From JAUWGC01 sp963753055 (GTDB lineage: Bacteria; Bacteroidota; Bacteroidia; Bacteroidales; B18-G4): a stretch of 64,000 nucleotides of DNA. The stretch lies in NCBI GenBank assembly GCA_963753055.1, contig CAVWAP010000001.1, positions 372,001 through 436,000 of the forward strand, given 5' to 3'. Position 1 is the first letter of the stretch. The number at the start of each line of letters is the position of its first letter. Position numbers and translations under genes: made by a program. Below, piece after piece: positions 52,545 to 63,200 of this stretch. The notes beneath the pieces are model-generated. The model did no database searches, had not been told where the DNA came from, and saw only the letters and a program-made list of their open reading frames with translations.

Positions 52545-54551
52545 ATGACCAAATCAAATTTCCAAGAATTAATACTGCAAGGTATCCCTCCTGTATTACC
52601 CCCAGAGAGAAGTTTTGACAAAGAGGTTAGCAGGGCTCCTATAAGAAAAGATATTCTTTCACTGAGCGAAAAGAAACTGGCATTAAAAAATGCCCTTCGC
52701 TATTTCCCTGAGAAGCTACATGCTAAGTTAGCACCAGAGTTTGCTGAAGAGCTGAAAAAATATGGCCGGATTTACATGTATCGCTTTTATCCTGAGTATG
52801 AGATTTACGCCCGGCCCATTGATGAATATCCTCACAAATCTAAGCAGGCTGCAGCCATCATGTTGATGATAGACAATAACCTGGACAAGGCTGTAGCACA
52901 GCACCCTTATGAACTGATCACCTATGGTGGTAATGGAGCAGTTTTTCAAAACTGGGCCCAATACCGTCTTGCGATGCGTTATCTGGCAACTATGACAGAT
53001 GAACAAACACTGGTTATGTATTCAGGGCACCCTCTGGGCCTTTTTCCTTCACATAAGGAGGCACCAAGGGTTGTTGTGACCAACGGTATGGTCGTTCCGA
53101 ACTATAGTCAGCCTGATGACTGGGAAAAATTCAATGCTTTAGGTGTTTCCCAGTATGGCCAGATGACTGCTGGATCATACATGTACATAGGGCCCCAGGG
53201 TATTGTTCATGGGACAACCATCACAGTGTTAAATGCCGGTCGTCGCCTGAAAGGTGATGACCATGGATTAGGCGGAAAAGTATTTGTCTCCTCCGGACTT
53301 GGTGGTATGTCTGGCGCACAGGCCAAAGCTGCAGTCATAGCCGGTGCCATTGGTGTTATCGCTGAGGTCAATCCCAAGGCAGTGGAAAAAAGGCATAGCC
53401 AGGGCTGGGTGGATGAGGTCTATACCGGGATCGATGAACTTTTGGAAAGGATGCAATCAGCCAGGGATAACAGAGAAGCGGTGTCTCTTGCTTACCAGGG
53501 CAATATTGTTGATCTCTGGGAAGCTTTTGTCAGGAAAAATATCACTATTGAACTCGGCTCCGATCAAACATCCCTTCATAATCCCTGGGCCGGTGGATAT
53601 TATCCGGCCGGATTGACATTTGAAGAGTCTAACAAACTCATGGTGGAAGATCCAAAGCTTTTCAAGAAAAAAGTTCAGAAATCACTTGTCAGGCAGGTAA
53701 AGGCAATCAATCAGCTTACCGGGAAAGGCATGTACTTTTTCGACTATGGAAATGCATTCCTGCTTGAGGCTTCAAGGGCCGGTGCGGAAATCAACAAGCC
53801 TGATGGCACCTTCCGCTATCCGTCTTATGTGCAGGATATCATGGGACCTATGTGTTTTGATTATGGCTTCGGACCGTTCAGATGGGTTTGTACATCCGGA
53901 AAAGAAAAAGATCTGCAGACCACCGATAAGATCGCAGGTGATATTCTCGAGGAGATGTACAATGTAGCTCCGGATGAAATCAAACAGCAACTGAATGATA
54001 ATCTGCTATGGATCAGGCAGGCAGAAGAAAACAAGCTGGTTGTTGGCTCCCAGGCTAGGATACTGTATGCAGATTGCGAAGGCCGTACGCTTATTGCCCA
54101 GGCATTCAACCAGGCAATAAAAGATGGCAGGGTGTCGGCACCCATAGTACTTGGTCGTGATCACCATGATGTCTCAGGGACAGATTCACCATTCCGGGAA
54201 ACATCTAACATTTACGATGGCTCGCAGTTCACAGCCGATATGGCTGTACAGAATGTAATTGGTGACGCATTTCGTGGTGCAACCTGGGTCTCTTTGCATA
54301 ATGGAGGTGGCGTTGGTTGGGGAGAAGTGATTAATGGCGGGTTTGGCATGGTGCTGGATGGCAGTGATGCAGCTGATAGAAGGATCAGGTCCATGCTCTA
54401 CTGGGATGTGAATAATGGTATTTCCAGAAGAAGCTGGGCAAGGAACGATGAAGCCATTTTTGCCATCAGGAGAGCTATGGAAACCGAGCCCAGGCTTCAG
54501 GTCACCCTTCCAAACAAAGCAGACGAGGACCTCATTAACTCACTTTTCTAA
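52545..54551 (+). CDS. hutU: Urocanate hydratase, long form
   Basis: A 668-residue enzyme, longer than the 550-560 residues of proteobacterial HutU and close to the long form found in Bacteroidota and animals. Landmark stretches are YGGNGAVFQNWAQY, GQMTAGSYMYIGPQGIVHG, SSGLGGMSGAQAKA (the tightly bound NAD site), QTSLHNPWAGGYYPAG and HNGGGVGWGEVINGGFGM. It adds water to urocanate in histidine breakdown. No other hut gene is nearby. A -7 element precedes it and the hairpin at 54556-54581 follows it. Confidence 0.97.
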   Translation: MTKSNFQELILQGIPPVLPPERSFDKEVSRAPIRKDILSLSEKKLALKNALRYFPEKLHAKLAPEFAEELKKYGRIYMYRFYPEYEIYARPIDEYPHKSKQAAAIMLMIDNNLDKAVAQHPYELITYGGNGAVFQNWAQYRLAMRYLATMTDEQTLVMYSGHPLGLFPSHKEAPRVVVTNGMVVPNYSQPDDWEKFNALGVSQYGQMTAGSYMYIGPQGIVHGTTITVLNAGRRLKGDDHGLGGKVFVSSGLGGMSGAQAKAAVIAGAIGVIAEVNPKAVEKRHSQGWVDEVYTGIDELLERMQSARDNREAVSLAYQGNIVDLWEAFVRKNITIELGSDQTSLHNPWAGGYYPAGLTFEESNKLMVEDPKLFKKKVQKSLVRQVKAINQLTGKGMYFFDYGNAFLLEASRAGAEINKPDGTFRYPSYVQDIMGPMCFDYGFGPFRWVCTSGKEKDLQTTDKIAGDILEEMYNVAPDEIKQQLNDNLLWIRQAEENKLVVGSQARILYADCEGRTLIAQAFNQAIKDGRVSAPIVLGRDHHDVSGTDSPFRETSNIYDGSQFTADMAVQNVIGDAFRGATWVSLHNGGGVGWGEVINGGFGMVLDGSDAADRRIRSMLYWDVNNGISRRSWARNDEAIFAIRRAMETEPRLQVTLPNKADEDLINSLF

Positions 54552-54552
54552 A

Positions 54553-54584
54553 AAAAAGAGATGCCTTTTCAGACATCTCTTCAG
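54553..54584 (-). terminator. Rho-independent terminator between hutU and the secreted-protein gene
   Basis: An 8-bp stem (AAGAGATG with CATCTCTT) and a 10-nt loop. Read on the minus strand the stem is followed by a run of T, so it mainly ends the minus-strand secreted-protein gene; on the plus strand it may also slow hutU transcription. Confidence 0.75.
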
Positions 54585-54603
54585 AAATTATCTTGTGTTA
54601 TTC

Positions 54604-56253
54604 TTATCTTGAAACAGTTAGCTTCTCAATGAATTGCTGATTTCCAACCTGTAACTGAAGGAAATACATACCATTGATCAACTTGTTTGTGTTCACCTGG
54701 ATAAGCTGTTCTCCGGAAGACATCATGCGGGTTTTTTCCTTGAGCACTTCTTCTCCCAATATGTTGTATACCCTCATTGAAACCTCACCTGGATTCTCGA
54801 GTGTAAATACAACATTCGCCATATTGTTGGCCGGATTAGGGAATATCAGCATGGAGAGATCAGATTGCTGTTCAGCAATTGCAATCGGATCATCAGTATG
54901 GAACTCAGTGAAGAGCATATCTCCGAATTCGAAACCCTGCAGGATAGTCTGGTTGCTTCCATAATATAAAAAGAAGAATCCCGGCATCTGGAATCCATTC
55001 CCACCGGCATCATACATTGTAAACTTGTAACACTCATCAGGATCCAGAAGGAATGTCTCATTTATGGCAGTTCCTGTAGTGCTGTATGGGCCTCCTGCGT
55101 ACAGAACAGTTCCCTCAGAATCAATCAGCTCCCATGTACTTTCCTCCGGGTTTTCATCAGTTTTGATGAAGAGTTTAACCTCTGTTGGTGTAACCAGTTT
55201 CTCAAGTGTAACTTTTGAAGTATCATTTGGTGGATACTGATCCGGGTTTCCATTGGGATTTTCTGAATAAATAGTCAGGATATTTTCATCTTCCGGTGCA
55301 TAAGTGATGCCAGGAAGATAAACCATTTCTGTTTCCAGAAGTTCCAGGTTACCAGTCCAATTGTATGTTGAATTAGTACCACCATTAACATTATACTGGA
55401 TGTCGACAGATGTCAGGTTTTCATTACCCATGTTCCTGATAGTTATCCAAGGTTCGAGATCTCCGATACATGCATTACCTGGCATGTTTTCGATTTGTAT
55501 AACTGATGCATCATAATCATTTTCATTACCAAAATCCATCAAATCGCGCTTGGTTGCCTGTAGCACATTTTTGTTAGAATTATCCTGTACAAAGACAACC
55601 AGTTCGCAATTCTCTGTAGCCCAATCAGGATCCAGGGAAAAAGATAGATTTAAGACCAGGCTATCACTGCTTGAAAAATCCAGGGGTGTACCATTTGCAT
55701 TTGGAACCATTAAACGGCAAACATGATTCACCTCTGTAAGTCCATACCAGGAGTAAGGGATGTGTGATTCAGTGACGGCAAGGTGAAATACCAGGTTGCC
55801 GGAGTAGGGATCAACCATGTGGATGGTTGCGGTGATATCATAATCTATAAGATTGCCTGTTCCTTCGATTTCCAATTCAAATGAACTTGGTACTGCGGCA
55901 GCTGATGTAACAGGTCCGGTGTAATATGAGTACATATTACCACCACTGATGCCACCAACTTGTTGGTTTCCACCATCAAAAACGGCGGTTGGGTTACCAG
56001 TAATTCCATAATATGATTTACGGGCGTCTGCGAAACCATTGTTGAAAGAGTCAGTGCCATGGTATTCAACTACCGTGACAGGGTGACCATTAGCTATCAA
56101 GTCTGCAACTCCTAGTGCTGCACTTGGACAGTAAGGTCAACCAGTGACATCTGTGGCCACTTCCACAACCACAAACTCTCTATCAACCTGTTGTGCATGA
56201 ACTGTAATCAGTAATGCAAACAGGGCTATGAACATTGTAAAAAGTTTTTTCAT
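54604..56253 (-). CDS. T9SS-exported Omp28/thioredoxin-like protein with in-frame TGA (candidate selenoprotein)
   Basis: From the ATG at 56251-56253 the frame gives signal peptide MKKLFTMFIALFALLITVHA, then REFVVVEVATDVTG, a TGA codon as residue 39, then PYCPSAALGVADL and 1.5 kb of uninterrupted coding (549 codons). Omp28-like relatives have a CxxC at this point; here the TGA replaces the first Cys, leaving TGA-P-Y-C. The thioredoxin-like part continues to TGNPTAVFDG near residue 90 (cis-proline region). Ig-like domains follow, and a type A T9SS sorting domain closes the protein (FPNPANNMANVVF, GMYFLQLQVGNQQF). Either it contains selenocysteine (UPYC), or a nonsense mutation or base error killed it. 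TGA is a normal stop elsewhere in this window. Confidence 0.8.
56098..56139 (-). promoter_or_regulatory. Candidate bacterial SECIS hairpin with its UGA
   Basis: The UGA is at 56137-56139. After 10 nt a hairpin follows: CAAGT (56122-56126) pairs with ACTTG (56098-56102), and GCAGC pairs with GTTGC (one G-U pair), with a 2-nt AG bulge and a 7-nt loop ACTAGGA. The loop begins 20 nt after the UGA, within the range known for bacterial SECIS elements. The G in the loop is not among its first two bases unless the top two pairs open, so the match is incomplete. Confidence 0.45.
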
Positions 56254-56306
56254 ATTCGTTAATTTTTAATTAATCTATATATGTAAGATATTGCTTATAG
56301 GAACGA

Positions 56307-56314
56307 CAAAGTTA
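56307..56314 (-). promoter_or_regulatory. -7 promoter element of the candidate selenoprotein gene
   Basis: TAACTTTG on the minus strand fits TAnnTTTG, 54 bp before the ATG. A -33 TTTG is not visible at standard spacing. Confidence 0.4.
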
Positions 56315-56325
56315 GGCAAATAATG

Positions 56326-56356
56326 GTTGCATTACCACGAAAAATATGTATTTTTG
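56326..56356 (+). promoter_or_regulatory. Promoter of the small T9SS protein gene
   Basis: The -33 element GTTG (56326-56329) and -7 element TATTTTTG (56349-56356) are separated by 19 bp, the spacing typical of Bacteroidota. Transcription would begin near 56363, about 37 nt before the ATG. Confidence 0.6.
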
Positions 56357-56399
56357 CAAAGCTTTTTGAGATTCGATATTAATTCAAAATAACCATACT

Positions 56400-57128
56400 A
56401 TGAAGAAAATTTTACTACTTTTTGTTTTAGCAACCCTGTCAACCGGGCTTTTTGCTCAAAGTCTTGCTTTGAGTGATGATCATGGCCCCATTGCGCCAGG
56501 GAGCACAGTACTGGTTGTTGGCGACCCAATGGATCCAACAATCATGGCACATATTGATGTTACGAACAATGCAAGCTCAACCCTTAGTGTGAAAGTATTC
56601 AGGAGGATTATAAGTGTCGTTCCGGGTACAAGTAATTATTTCTGCTGGGGAGCATGCTTTGATCCTTCAACTGACACATCTCTGACCCAGCTTCCTATTG
56701 AGCCAGGTGCAACAAATTCTGAATTCTCAGGTGATTACGAACCCCTGGAACAAATTGGTTCATCAATCATAACCTATGTGTTTTATGATGCAGAGAATAT
56801 AGCTGACTCAGTTAGTGTAACAGTTGAGTTTAAAGCCTCTCCTGAAGGTATTGCTGAAGACCTGACAAGCAAGATCAGTTTTTCAAATCCTTATCCAAAT
56901 CCGGCTAACAAGGTTGCTTATTTCGACTACGTAATGCCAGTTGAAGTCAACCAGGCCAAGATTGTCATCAGTAACCTGCTGGGAGCTGTTGTGGAAACCA
57001 TCAATGTTCCTGCAAATGATAACCGTGTTGAGATTAACACAAATAGTCTTCAAAACGGATTATACATCTGCTCACTGGAGGTCCAAAACAGTGTGGTAAT
57101 AACCAGGAAACTGGTTGTTAACCGCTAA
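56400..57128 (+). CDS. T9SS-exported protein with C-terminal sorting domain
   Basis: A 242-residue protein. The signal peptide (MKKILLLFVLATLSTGLFAQ) is followed by an Ig-like beta domain (about residues 25-150) with two cysteines in YFCWGACFD that could form a disulfide. The type A sorting domain begins near residue 160 (SFSNPYPNPANKVAYFDY) and ends in GLYICSLEVQNSVVITRKLVVNR shortened at its core ICSLEVQ. It is exported by type IX secretion and then anchored or released. It is divergent from the Omp28-like gene, and such pairs recur in Bacteroidota. Binding function unknown. Confidence 0.88.
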   Translation: MKKILLLFVLATLSTGLFAQSLALSDDHGPIAPGSTVLVVGDPMDPTIMAHIDVTNNASSTLSVKVFRRIISVVPGTSNYFCWGACFDPSTDTSLTQLPIEPGATNSEFSGDYEPLEQIGSSIITYVFYDAENIADSVSVTVEFKASPEGIAEDLTSKISFSNPYPNPANKVAYFDYVMPVEVNQAKIVISNLLGAVVETINVPANDNRVEINTNSLQNGLYICSLEVQNSVVITRKLVVNR

Positions 57129-57170
57129 GAAATTATATGATTTACAATTTAGGCTTTACAATATCCGATG

Positions 57171-58472
57171 TTATAGGTTGAAGGCGGATTTTAGATTTTC
57201 TACATAGTCGAGTTTTTCCCAGGCGAAGAACTCTACTTCTTTATAATGATGCTTTTTGCCATCAATTTCTTTTGTGATGGTGTGCTCGTCTTCAAAATAC
57301 ACTTCTACTTCCTTTTTGTAATGACTTCTTCCGAAATGTCCATAAGTAGAAGTCTTTTCGAATATCGGGTTATTCAAGCCCAGTCTCTTGATGATTGCAT
57401 AAGGCCGCATGTCGAAGATCTCCATGAGTTTTTTTGCGATATTTCCATCCCTCATGGTGCTGCCATCCTGGGCTGTAACCTTACATGTCCCGTGAGTATT
57501 CACGTATAGCCCCATTGGCCTGGCAATGCCAATGGCATAAGCAACCTGTACAAGCACTTCATCAGCAATACCGGCTGCAACCATGTTCTTAGCAATATGC
57601 CTGCATGCGTAGGCGGCTGAACGGTCGACCTTGGAAGCATCTTTACCGGAGAACGCACCACCGCCATGGGCTCCCTTGCCACCATAAGTATCAACAATAA
57701 TTTTTCTTCCTGTCAGGCCTGTATCTCCATGTGGGCCTCCAATAACGAACTTCCCTGTTGGATTAACGTAAAGATTATAATCACTTTTAAACAGTGCCTG
57801 GATCCTGTCCGGAAGTGTGGCTATCACTCTTGGTATGAGAATATTGGCAACATCATCGTGTATCTTTTTCAGCATTGTTTCATCTTCATCAAACTCATCA
57901 TGCTGGGTGGATAAAACAATTGTATCGATGCGAATCGGCTTGTTATGATCATCATATTCAATGGTAACCTGTGATTTGGAATCGGGGCGTACATAGGTCA
58001 TCTCCCTGCCTTCCCTGCGTATCCCGGCCAGTTCCTGAACGAGGATATGAGCAAGCTCAACCGGCATCGGCATGTAATTGTCCATTTCTGTTGTGGCATA
58101 ACCAAACATCATTCCCTGGTCGCCTGCGCCCTGGTTCTCCAGCTCATCTCTTTCTACCCCCTGTCTGATATCTGATGACTGCTCATGTATGCCAGATAAG
58201 ACTCCACAGGAATTTGCATCAAACTGGTATTCTGCTTTTGTATAACCTATTCTTTTTATTGTTCTTCTTACTACTTCATCGATGGAAACATAACCACTGG
58301 TTTTAACCTCTCCGGCACAAACAGCCAGCCCGGTAGTCACTAATGTTTCACACGCTACTTTAGATTCAGGATCCCACTTCAGGAACTCATCCAGTAATGC
58401 GTCAGATATCTGATCTGCAACTTTATCCGGATGTCCTTCCGAAACTGATTCTGATGTAAATAAATAACTCAT
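57171..58472 (-). CDS. metK: S-adenosylmethionine synthetase
   Basis: A 433-residue enzyme. Landmarks are SEGHPDKVADQISDALLD, the ATP-site GAGDQGMMFGYA and the phosphate-binding GGGAFSGKDASKVDRSAAYA. The C-terminal part is the longer Bacteroidota form, extended by about 40 residues over E. coli MetK. It makes SAM from methionine and ATP. It lies 22 bp after gldA on the same strand; the pair may be cotranscribed. Confidence 0.97.
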   Translation of the reverse strand: MSYLFTSESVSEGHPDKVADQISDALLDEFLKWDPESKVACETLVTTGLAVCAGEVKTSGYVSIDEVVRRTIKRIGYTKAEYQFDANSCGVLSGIHEQSSDIRQGVERDELENQGAGDQGMMFGYATTEMDNYMPMPVELAHILVQELAGIRREGREMTYVRPDSKSQVTIEYDDHNKPIRIDTIVLSTQHDEFDEDETMLKKIHDDVANILIPRVIATLPDRIQALFKSDYNLYVNPTGKFVIGGPHGDTGLTGRKIIVDTYGGKGAHGGGAFSGKDASKVDRSAAYACRHIAKNMVAAGIADEVLVQVAYAIGIARPMGLYVNTHGTCKVTAQDGSTMRDGNIAKKLMEIFDMRPYAIIKRLGLNNPIFEKTSTYGHFGRSHYKKEVEVYFEDEHTITKEIDGKKHHYKEVEFFAWEKLDYVENLKSAFNL

Positions 58473-58494
58473 AACCTATTATATTTATATTTTG

Positions 58495-59412
58495 TTATAC
58501 TTTACTTCTTGTCAGGGATTGGAATACTGCCTCCAGGCTTTGCACTTCTTTATTCAAAGAAAGAACAGAGATTCCCCGGTCGACAGCGAATTGGAAAATA
58601 TCCTGCCTGATATCTTTTTTAGGATTGGCAGTGATCTTCCAGGTATTGCCTTTTACATTTTTTACATTCATCACCCCCTGAACTGCCTTGATATCTTCAG
58701 CATTAACTTCTCCTTTGAATTCGACAGTGATGATATCCTGTTTTGTTACCAATCCGGACAGGTTGCTGGTATAATCATCCGCAACGATCTTTCCGTTGTG
58801 AATGATGATAGCACGGTCGCAGATGGCTTCCACCTCCTGCATGATATGAGTGGAAAGCAATATTGTTTTTTCCTTGCCTATTTTCTTGATCAGGTTCCTG
58901 ATCTCAAGCAACTGGTTAGGATCCAGTCCGGAAGTCGGTTCATCAAGGATGAGCACATCAGGGTCATGGATCAGCGCCTGTGCCAGTCCTACCCGCTGGC
59001 GATAGCCTTTGGATAATGCCCCTATCTTTTTATGCTGTTCACTGTCCAGGCCGGTAAGGCTGATTATATCCTTTATCCGGTTCTTGCTTTCCTTGCCCAG
59101 CTTATAAATTCCGGCGATAAACCCCAGGTATTCCTTCACATACATGTCGAGGTACAGGGGATTATTCTCCGGAAGGTATCCAACTCTTTTCCTTACTTCG
59201 ATAGATCCATCGATCACATCAAAATCATTGACAGTCACCTTGCCGGAAGTCGCCGGAAGGAAGCATGTGATGATTTTCATCATCGTGGATTTTCCGGCGC
59301 CATTTGGTCCCAGCAATCCTACTACTTCACCTGGCTGGATGGTAAAGGAAACATCATCCAGGGCCTTCTGTTTTCCGTATTTCTTGGTGATATTTGTTGC
59401 AATGATCGACAT
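58495..59412 (-). CDS. gldA: Gliding motility ABC transporter ATP-binding protein GldA
   Basis: A 305-residue ABC ATPase. Walker A is GLLGPNGAGKSTMMKI, the signature is LSKGYRQRVGLAQAL, and Walker B is VLILDEPTSGLDP. The C-terminal 80 residues form the regulatory domain typical of GldA (ISVLSLNKEVQSLEAVFQSL). With GldF and GldG (not in this window) it forms an ABC transporter that is needed for gliding in some flavobacteria. The gene begins just before the frameshift-rich region starts. Confidence 0.92.
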   Translation of the reverse strand: MSIIATNITKKYGKQKALDDVSFTIQPGEVVGLLGPNGAGKSTMMKIITCFLPATSGKVTVNDFDVIDGSIEVRKRVGYLPENNPLYLDMYVKEYLGFIAGIYKLGKESKNRIKDIISLTGLDSEQHKKIGALSKGYRQRVGLAQALIHDPDVLILDEPTSGLDPNQLLEIRNLIKKIGKEKTILLSTHIMQEVEAICDRAIIIHNGKIVADDYTSNLSGLVTKQDIITVEFKGEVNAEDIKAVQGVMNVKNVKGNTWKITANPKKDIRQDIFQFAVDRGISVLSLNKEVQSLEAVFQSLTRSKV

Positions 59413-59452
59413 AACAATTGGAATTTGCAGGCAGCGAAATTAATAAAAAAAC

Positions 59453-60161
59453 CTATTGCACCTGTTTTCTCATTCGTAGAATGTAATTGCCAATGGCAAT
59501 GAAGAACAGTAGCTGTCCGGAACTGAAGATATACCAGTTAAACTTTTGGGGAATATACAGGCCGCATGTCCAAGGATGGTATCGCTGTCTTTCATAAAAA
59601 TAAAGTCCCAGAACGGAAATTCATTGAGCATATAGATGGAATAATCCTGAATGTAGGCGAAGATGACTATAACGGATCCCAGGATAAATAATATCCACTC
59701 ATTACGGATTAGCCCGGCTTGAAGGCCTTTGCCTGAATAATAGAGAATTGCATACATAAAAGGATCATTGTCAGCGAATTGATGACAGGACATATCACAG
59801 GACCCACCCATGTTACTGGAAGCATGAAGAGTATGTCCCAGGTTAGCAATGATTCGGGCCACCCCAGTGCCACCTTCAGGAAAACATAGTAGAATATGTC
59901 CCAGATAGCAAAGGGAAGAACGAAGTAGGCAAGCCGCTCAATCTTTCTTTTAGCTGCAAGGAATCCAATCGATAACAGCATGATCATAGTTGCTGCCTCG
60001 CGAAAAAGTTCTGTTACAATTATCCCCATATCCATTTCTTTCAATGGGAAATCAAACCCTTCAGGATAATACAATTCCCGAAGGTATACCACCACTGCGG
60101 CTTCCAGATACCCCATGGCAATGGAGAAGACCACCACCCAGGTGAGGGTTTTTGGATTCAT
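59453..60161 (-). pseudogene. Membrane protein, broken by two frameshifts
   Basis: The N-terminal part (from MNPKTLTWVVVFSIAMGYLE) runs in one frame to about 59745 and shows four hydrophobic segments. A second frame takes over for GLQAGLIRNEWILFILGSVI to about 59580, and a third for LYIPQKFNWYIFSSGQLLFF to the TAG at 59453-59455. Joined, these give one coherent integral membrane protein of about 235 residues with six or so helices. I do not recognise the family. Because only small shifts separate good coding stretches, sequencing or assembly error is as likely as true decay. Confidence 0.75.
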
Positions 60162-60288
60162 TTATGAATTTTTTAAAATGTGGGTTTATTAGGGCCTTAT
60201 ACCAGCCACTAGTCAGGCTTTTTGTCATCGGATATTCTGATATTGCATTTCAAACAGCTTAATTCTACTAAAAATGAAGTCAAATATC

Positions 60289-63200
60289 TTAATCATTGAT
60301 AATTAATTTTTTCGAGCTTTTCACCAATAGATCATTTACATAAATACTTATGAAATATAATCCATTTGCAAAGCTTCCATTATTGAATTCCAAACTGTGA
60401 TTTCCTTTTGTCATTATTTGATTGACAAGGACTGTTTTATTTGAACCGGTTATATTGGTAATACAGATTTTTATTTTTGAGTTTTCTTTTAATGAAAACT
60501 CTATTTCTGCGTTGTTTATTACTGGATTAGGTACCATCCGAAAAGATGATACAATGTTATTGGTTTCTTGTACTGGATCTGGATCGTCAATTCCATATGC
60601 TGATTCACCAGTGCATAATAAATCAATAAGATACTGTCTATATCTGTTGTATTGTTGGTGAGGATTTCGAATTTATTATGGCATTTTGCCTGAATTCGAA
60701 ATAGCAGGATGAATCATTCTGCATCTTCAGATACACATACCCTAAATCAATGATTGCGAACGTGGAATCAGTAACTGTATCAGGATTTAGAATAATACTT
60801 TCAAAAAATGATATTGCATCCTGGTAGTTCTTTAGACGAGTGTCGCAATGTGCTGTCAGCCATGTAGATAATTTGAATAATACTGAGTCAGATTGTAGAT
60901 TAGGTTCTGTTTGATAATAGGATTTTAGATCTGCATAGTTACTGTCTGTTAGGTTTTCCAGACTATATAAACTTTTTACAGATGAAGAAGCTTCAAGACT
61001 TTGCGGGTAGTCTGAAATGATTTGTTTGAATAAAGATTCTGCGATGGAATAATACCTGATGTTTATCTCAAAACATCATAGAGTTTTTACCACTTATAAT
61101 TAGAGTAATTTTGAAGGGCAAATTTGTTAGATAATCATAAGCTCCGTTCGGTACAAGATCAATGGATGGGTTGAAGTCGTTGTCAAAGCAATTCTTTTCA
61201 ATATCTAAGAATTCACCAACAGGAGGAGTATAGTCATTGCTTACATATGGGTTACTATTAATATAGTTTTCAATTACATTGAAACGGAAATATGATGGTA
61301 ACAATTATGTTAAGCACTTTACGCATTGTATTGTCTTTAATGTGTTGTGTTTCCGAGTATGTAGTAGCATTTTCATCACCTATGATCTTCACAAGGGAAT
61401 TGTTCATTGCTGCAATACCGTAGTCTGCTTCAAATAATCTATTGTTTATTATTTCGGCAATACTGTTGGAAATCAACTGCTTTCATGAGTTGTAGGTTTG
61501 CTTCCATATCGTGATTAGTTTCCGAGATCTGATGGTACATTAATTATGCTCTGAATAATTAGTTGCATTGTAAATACATATCATCTGGCATTTGTAAAAC
61601 TATGTCATTCTCAGTAATCTGAAAAAGAATCATATCCATCAATGAAAATTGAAGCACCGGTCGTGATGTCACTATTGGTAAAACTACATTCATCAATAAT
61701 AGCTTCACTCTCAACAGAAAATGGATTACTGACATCAATAGTTGAATTTGTAAAATTACAAGCTCTTATTTCCAGATCACCACTGGAATATTCAATATTT
61801 GAATTAATAAAAGACGTAGTACCAGTTGTAGGTTCAATTGCTAATGACGAGGACTAACTTGAAATCCGCAATTTGCAGGTAAATCATTTTCGAAGAATAA
61901 TCGTTATTTCTCATTTTGAAAGACTAATGCATCCCAAATAACACTCTGAAGTGAATTGAATTCTACGTTTGAGTTAATAACAATATTTCCATTAATAAGT
62001 ATTGCATTATCTTCTTCGGTACCGTAAATTGTAGCATTTTGATTAATAATTAAAGATCCACCTTCATCTATAATTAGCATCCCGTCATCTTCAAAATAAA
62101 GCTCACAGTTTGCTGGGATGGTTAACGAAGCACCAGAACGTATCCAAATCTTAGTTGAAATCGTAAGATCAGGTGGACAGATGGCATAAATGATGATTTT
62201 CAAATCAATCAGGATTATATTTGATTCACACCAAAATAATCTATTGATCTTTGCCTGGAAGCGTTATTATCTGGTGGGCCAAAAATTCAGGTAAGAACCA
62301 AGGGAGGAATAAAACTCCATAACTATAGGGTATCCTTTCCGTTATTTTATCTGGTGGATTTGCTATGGGTAATGGATTAGTTGATTCAACATCATTCCTG
62401 GCAGCGCCAAGAAACCCGACAAATCCTTGTACTAGAATATTTAATACCCAGATTCCTGCCTTTATGAACCACCCTGTTTACATGCCCTGCTTCGGTTACA
62501 TAAGGGAACTCACCTTCAATGGTTAAATCATTTTCAAGGTTTATCAATATTCAAATCATCTTCCCACCATTCTATTCCTCCATGGCCATCATACATCATA
62601 ACCGGAGCGCCATCATTTAACATATCAATTACAGGTTGATGTATGTTGCCACCTAATGTATAGTAATTCACAATCACCAGATTTTCTTCAAAAAGAAGAT
62701 CCTGAATAAAATCATAATAGACCATGAAATATGAATGCATCATGGATTTACTTCCATTTATGAGACTGGTGCTATATTATATCTCCAATCGCCAGAGGCT
62801 ATATTCAGATTTAAAGTAAATTGCTTTTCAACAAGATTACTCAGTTCGGTCAAGCCGTTCTGCATTTTTCGTGATCAGAGCAAGGAGCAACCTGCCCTAT
62901 ATACAGGTCTCCGGAATGGTCATATATTCCGTTTTCTTTTGTAATACAACGATAGTAGTAATCAGAAGGCTTTGTAGTACCATACTCATATGAAGAAGGC
63001 ATACCTAAATTTCCGGCATCCACATCCCCAATCAGTAGCACATACCCCAGCTTTCCATCGTAGATATGCTGGGCATTGGCGCCCTCGTATACACGGCGGA
63101 TACAGGTGCGGATGCGTTGTTCTTTCTTGTAAGTCTCATCACCTATCAATTGTCCTTCATAAAAGAAACCTAAACCATCTGATATTATGGTTTCTGCATT

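Noticed and set aside
54604..56100. Shorter secreted-protein gene starting at the TTG just after the TGA
   Set aside because: It would lack a signal peptide despite having a T9SS domain, and the codons upstream of the TGA encode a perfect signal peptide in the same frame.
56137..56139. TGA read as Trp through an alternative genetic code
   Set aside because: TGA acts as an ordinary stop in other genes of this window, for example the racemase-fold gene at 26159 and ispE at 48314.
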